Shown: one piece after another, positions 22,193-23,839 of the stretch
How positions within the stretch are numbered: the stretch's first letter is position 1
Layout of the letters: each line of letters begins with the position of its first letter
Origin: Muribaculaceae bacterium
GTDB taxonomy: Bacteria > Bacteroidota > Bacteroidia > Bacteroidales > Muribaculaceae
Direction of reading: 5' to 3'
Assembly: GCA_022511505.1 (NCBI GenBank)
Contig: JAFLTK010000145.1
Span: 1 to 23,839 of the forward strand
Length of the DNA: 23,839 nucleotides
Made by a program: the position numbers and the translations under genes
Notes under the pieces: model-generated
Databases searched by the model: none
The model's input: only the letters and a program-made list of their open reading frames with translations
Told to the model about the DNA's origin: nothing

Positions 22193-22986
22193 TGCAGCGA
22201 CCTACCCGTCAACAACTTATAGCCCTCATCGGCACCATAGCGTTCCACCTGCTGCTACTCATCGGCCTGGTGACACTCTACTTGCGCTATGACCCGGTGG
22301 CCGAGGCCGAACGTGAGTGGCCCCCGGTCGACTCGGCCGAAATCCTATTTGGCGGCGAGTATGTCGCCTTAGGAGATATTGCCGATGCACAGCCGACACC
22401 ACAGCCGGCCGTCGAGGAGTCGCCCGCGCCTCCCGAGGCCATCATCGACCCCGCGCCCCCTACTCCACCCCATTCCAACACGACATCCTCGCGACAGGAG
22501 TCTCCCGCCAAGGTCCCCACGCCCAAAGCCGAGACCCCAAAGCCTGAAAAACCGGTCGTTGACCCCGCCGCTCAGGAGCGCGAACGCCAGCAGAAAGCAA
22601 CCGCCCAGGCAACCGACTCGCGCGTGGCCGGCGCCTTTGCCTCCTCGTCAAGCGCTTCGACTAAATCGGGTGGTTCGCCCAACGGCAACGCCGCCAGCGG
22701 TAATACCTCAGGGCAACCCGGTGTAAACCTCGGCGGACGAACACTCGCCAGTTGGACCAAGGCACGCGCCAACGCTATCGGAACCATCACCATCGACGTA
22801 ACCGTCAACCGCCAGGGCCGCGTCGTTGCCGCCTCCTACAATCCCGGCCTCAGCAGCGGTGCCGCCGCCGCAAGTCCCGATGCCCGCCAAAGTTGCATCG
22901 CCGCCGCCAAGCAATGCACATTCTCGGTCGCCAAAGAGGACAGCCCCGAGACCCAGCGTGGAACAATTTCGTTTAATTTCCGTTAA
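22192..22986 (+). CDS. tonB: TonB energy transducer
   Basis: This 264-residue protein has a single N-terminal helix (about 9-31), TIAFHLLLLIGLVTLYL, with a buried His19 in the position typical of TonB. A Pro-rich linker (64-125) follows, then a Gly/Ser/Asn-rich part (145-182). The C-terminal TonB domain (about 185-264) contains GTITIDVTVNRQGRVVAASYNPG and ends in GTISFNFR. It carries proton-motive force to outer-membrane receptors. The ATG at 22192 overlaps the exbD stop by one base; a GTG one codon earlier is less likely. Confidence 0.93.
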   Translation: MQRPTRQQLIALIGTIAFHLLLLIGLVTLYLRYDPVAEAEREWPPVDSAEILFGGEYVALGDIADAQPTPQPAVEESPAPPEAIIDPAPPTPPHSNTTSSRQESPAKVPTPKAETPKPEKPVVDPAAQERERQQKATAQATDSRVAGAFASSSSASTKSGGSPNGNAASGNTSGQPGVNLGGRTLASWTKARANAIGTITIDVTVNRQGRVVAASYNPGLSSGAAAASPDARQSCIAAAKQCTFSVAKEDSPETQRGTISFNFR

Positions 22987-22998
22987 CATCATCATTAG

Positions 22999-23631
22999 AT
23001 GGCACTTATAAAATGCGACGAGTGTGGTCGCGAAATCTCAAATCACTCAAATTCCTGCCCCGGTTGTGGCTACCCCACGCGCCGCAACAAAGGTTACATC
23101 GCCCCGCCGACTGATGAGAAACCCGACAATCTTGCCATAGAGGTCGAAAAAACCGAGCAGAAACTCGAGCAAGAACCCTTTGACGAGCAAAAAAACCTCC
23201 GTCACAAAATCACCCTCTTTATAAGTTCTTTCGCGGCAGTTGCGGCCCTCGTCGGCGGCCTCTATTTCTATGAATCCTACAGGCTTTCGACCAAAGAAGC
23301 CGAGGAAGCCGAGGAAACTGAGCAAGAAGCCGCCTCGCTCCACGCCGAGACACCACAAGACACCGTCCCGACCGAGGCCCTCGAAGAAGTAAAACCACGA
23401 CCACTCCCCCGCGTCGTCCACAAAGCCATCGATTCCGACGACCAAGAAGATGCCACCCATGAACATCGTGGCGACGTCGTTCCATCCAACGGAACAGCCG
23501 ACACCCCCGAATCTCCCGAAACCCCGGCCTCAAACAACTCCGCGCCAACCCCCAGCCCCACCCCCGCCCCATCCACCCCGGAACCAACGCCGGCTCCCGC
23601 GCCCTCTCCAACCCCCACCCCCGAAGATTAA
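22999..23631 (+). CDS. Zinc-ribbon membrane protein with proline-rich tail
   Basis: This 210-residue protein begins with a four-cysteine zinc ribbon (Cys6-x2-Cys9, Cys20-x2-Cys23; CDECG and CPGCG). A charged linker leads to one transmembrane helix (about 71-92), then an acidic Glu-rich stretch and a long Pro/Thr/Ser/Ala-rich tail (about 163-210) resembling TonB-like linkers. The zinc ribbon should be cytoplasmic and the tail periplasmic. It starts 12 bases after tonB and is probably the last gene of the operon. I know no specific function; the location suggests a link to the TonB complex or the cell envelope. Confidence 0.85.
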   Translation: MALIKCDECGREISNHSNSCPGCGYPTRRNKGYIAPPTDEKPDNLAIEVEKTEQKLEQEPFDEQKNLRHKITLFISSFAAVAALVGGLYFYESYRLSTKEAEEAEETEQEAASLHAETPQDTVPTEALEEVKPRPLPRVVHKAIDSDDQEDATHEHRGDVVPSNGTADTPESPETPASNNSAPTPSPTPAPSTPEPTPAPAPSPTPTPED

Positions 23632-23659
23632 CAAGAACCCCCCCTCTGAGCCTTTTCTT

Positions 23660-23722
23660 CTTGAAAATATAGTTGCCGTCGCCCTCTATCGCCGTTATGG
23701 CAACGGATTGTATTATTTCAAG
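23660..23722 (+). terminator. Composite inverted repeat after the TonB operon
   Basis: CTTGAAA (23660-23666) pairs with TTTCAAG (23716-23722), and inside it GTTGCC (23672-23677) pairs with GGCAAC (23699-23704). It is about 30 bases past the last stop. No U-tract follows, so termination or mRNA stabilisation are both possible. Confidence 0.4.
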
Positions 23723-23793
23723 ATTGACGAGTAGCAAAATCAACATCATCCCCGTCTGGCAATGGCTCCTCGAGCAGTGACCCCGAGGTAATA

Positions 23794-23801
23794 TAACTTT
23801 G
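23794..23801 (+). promoter_or_regulatory. -7 box firing rightwards out of the window
   Basis: TAACTTTG is an exact TAnnTTTG match followed by CTAT. No clear -33 is seen. Transcription near 23808 would read past the right edge into a gene not included. Confidence 0.4.
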
Positions 23802-23839
23802 CTATTTATCGAGGAATGTCACCCCCGCCGCACGTTGCA

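Noticed and set aside
23219..23749. Arg/Gly-rich frames antisense to the zinc-ribbon gene
   Set aside because: Their composition is the mirror of the proline-rich tail; nothing supports a gene.
1..23839. CRISPR array, tRNA, rRNA, integrase or transposase
   Set aside because: No regularly spaced repeats, cloverleaf-like or recombinase sequences were seen on reading both strands; no search tool was run.

Overview
The window looks like a chromosomal segment from a Bacteroidales bacterium, most likely Muribaculaceae or a close relative. Three things point there. Promoters fit the Bacteroidota pattern TTTG-N(19-21)-TAnnTTTG rather than sigma70 boxes, and start codons mostly lack a strong Shine-Dalgarno sequence. 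Several families are typical of the order (DUF3575, DUF3868-like, DUF4832-like, NhaD, the exbB-exbD-tonB set). The core genes are moderately G+C rich. The assignment is an inference from memory; no database was searched.

Layout. Positions 139-4479 (minus strand): carA-carB, carbamoyl-phosphate synthase, with a near-consensus promoter, a leader carrying a triplicated 11-mer, and structured 3' sequence. Positions 4785-7293 (minus): a fused ABC-type ATPase/DUF4435 (Toprim-like) protein whose end overlaps menA (menaquinone synthesis). Positions 7294-10630 (plus): a clearly A+T-richer block with a tightly coupled three-gene operon encoding a PD-(D/E)XK nuclease-like protein, an RNase J-like beta-CASP metallo-beta-lactamase and a calcineurin-like metallophosphoesterase. 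Positions 10731-12763 (plus): a secreted DUF3575 protein overlapping a DUF3868/OmpA-like/TPR protein. Positions 12989-14410 (plus): nhaD, ending at a strong bidirectional terminator shared with a convergent secreted DUF4832-like protein (14554-16029, minus). Positions 16275-18733 (plus): a DEAD-box helicase variant (DEYD) coupled to a secreted Ntn-type C45 hydrolase. Positions 18725-20114 (minus): nadK and a short ACT-like protein that appears to be a CBS-domain protein without its CBS domains. Positions 20279-23631 (plus): pdxJ, exbB, exbD, tonB and a zinc-ribbon membrane protein with a proline-rich tail.

How the parts relate. Most of the window is ordinary metabolism and envelope energetics: carbamoyl phosphate for arginine and pyrimidines, menaquinone, NADP, pyridoxal phosphate, Na+/H+ exchange and TonB energisation. 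The exception is 7.3-10.6 kb. It has a different base composition, three different metal-dependent nuclease or phosphodiesterase folds in one operon, and sits divergently beside an OLD/PARIS-like ATPase-Toprim fusion. That is the best candidate for an undescribed system, plausibly nucleic-acid processing or phage defence, but the function is inferred from folds and context only.

No tRNA, rRNA, CRISPR array, transposase or integrase was seen. Most ORFs in other frames are shadows of the listed genes.
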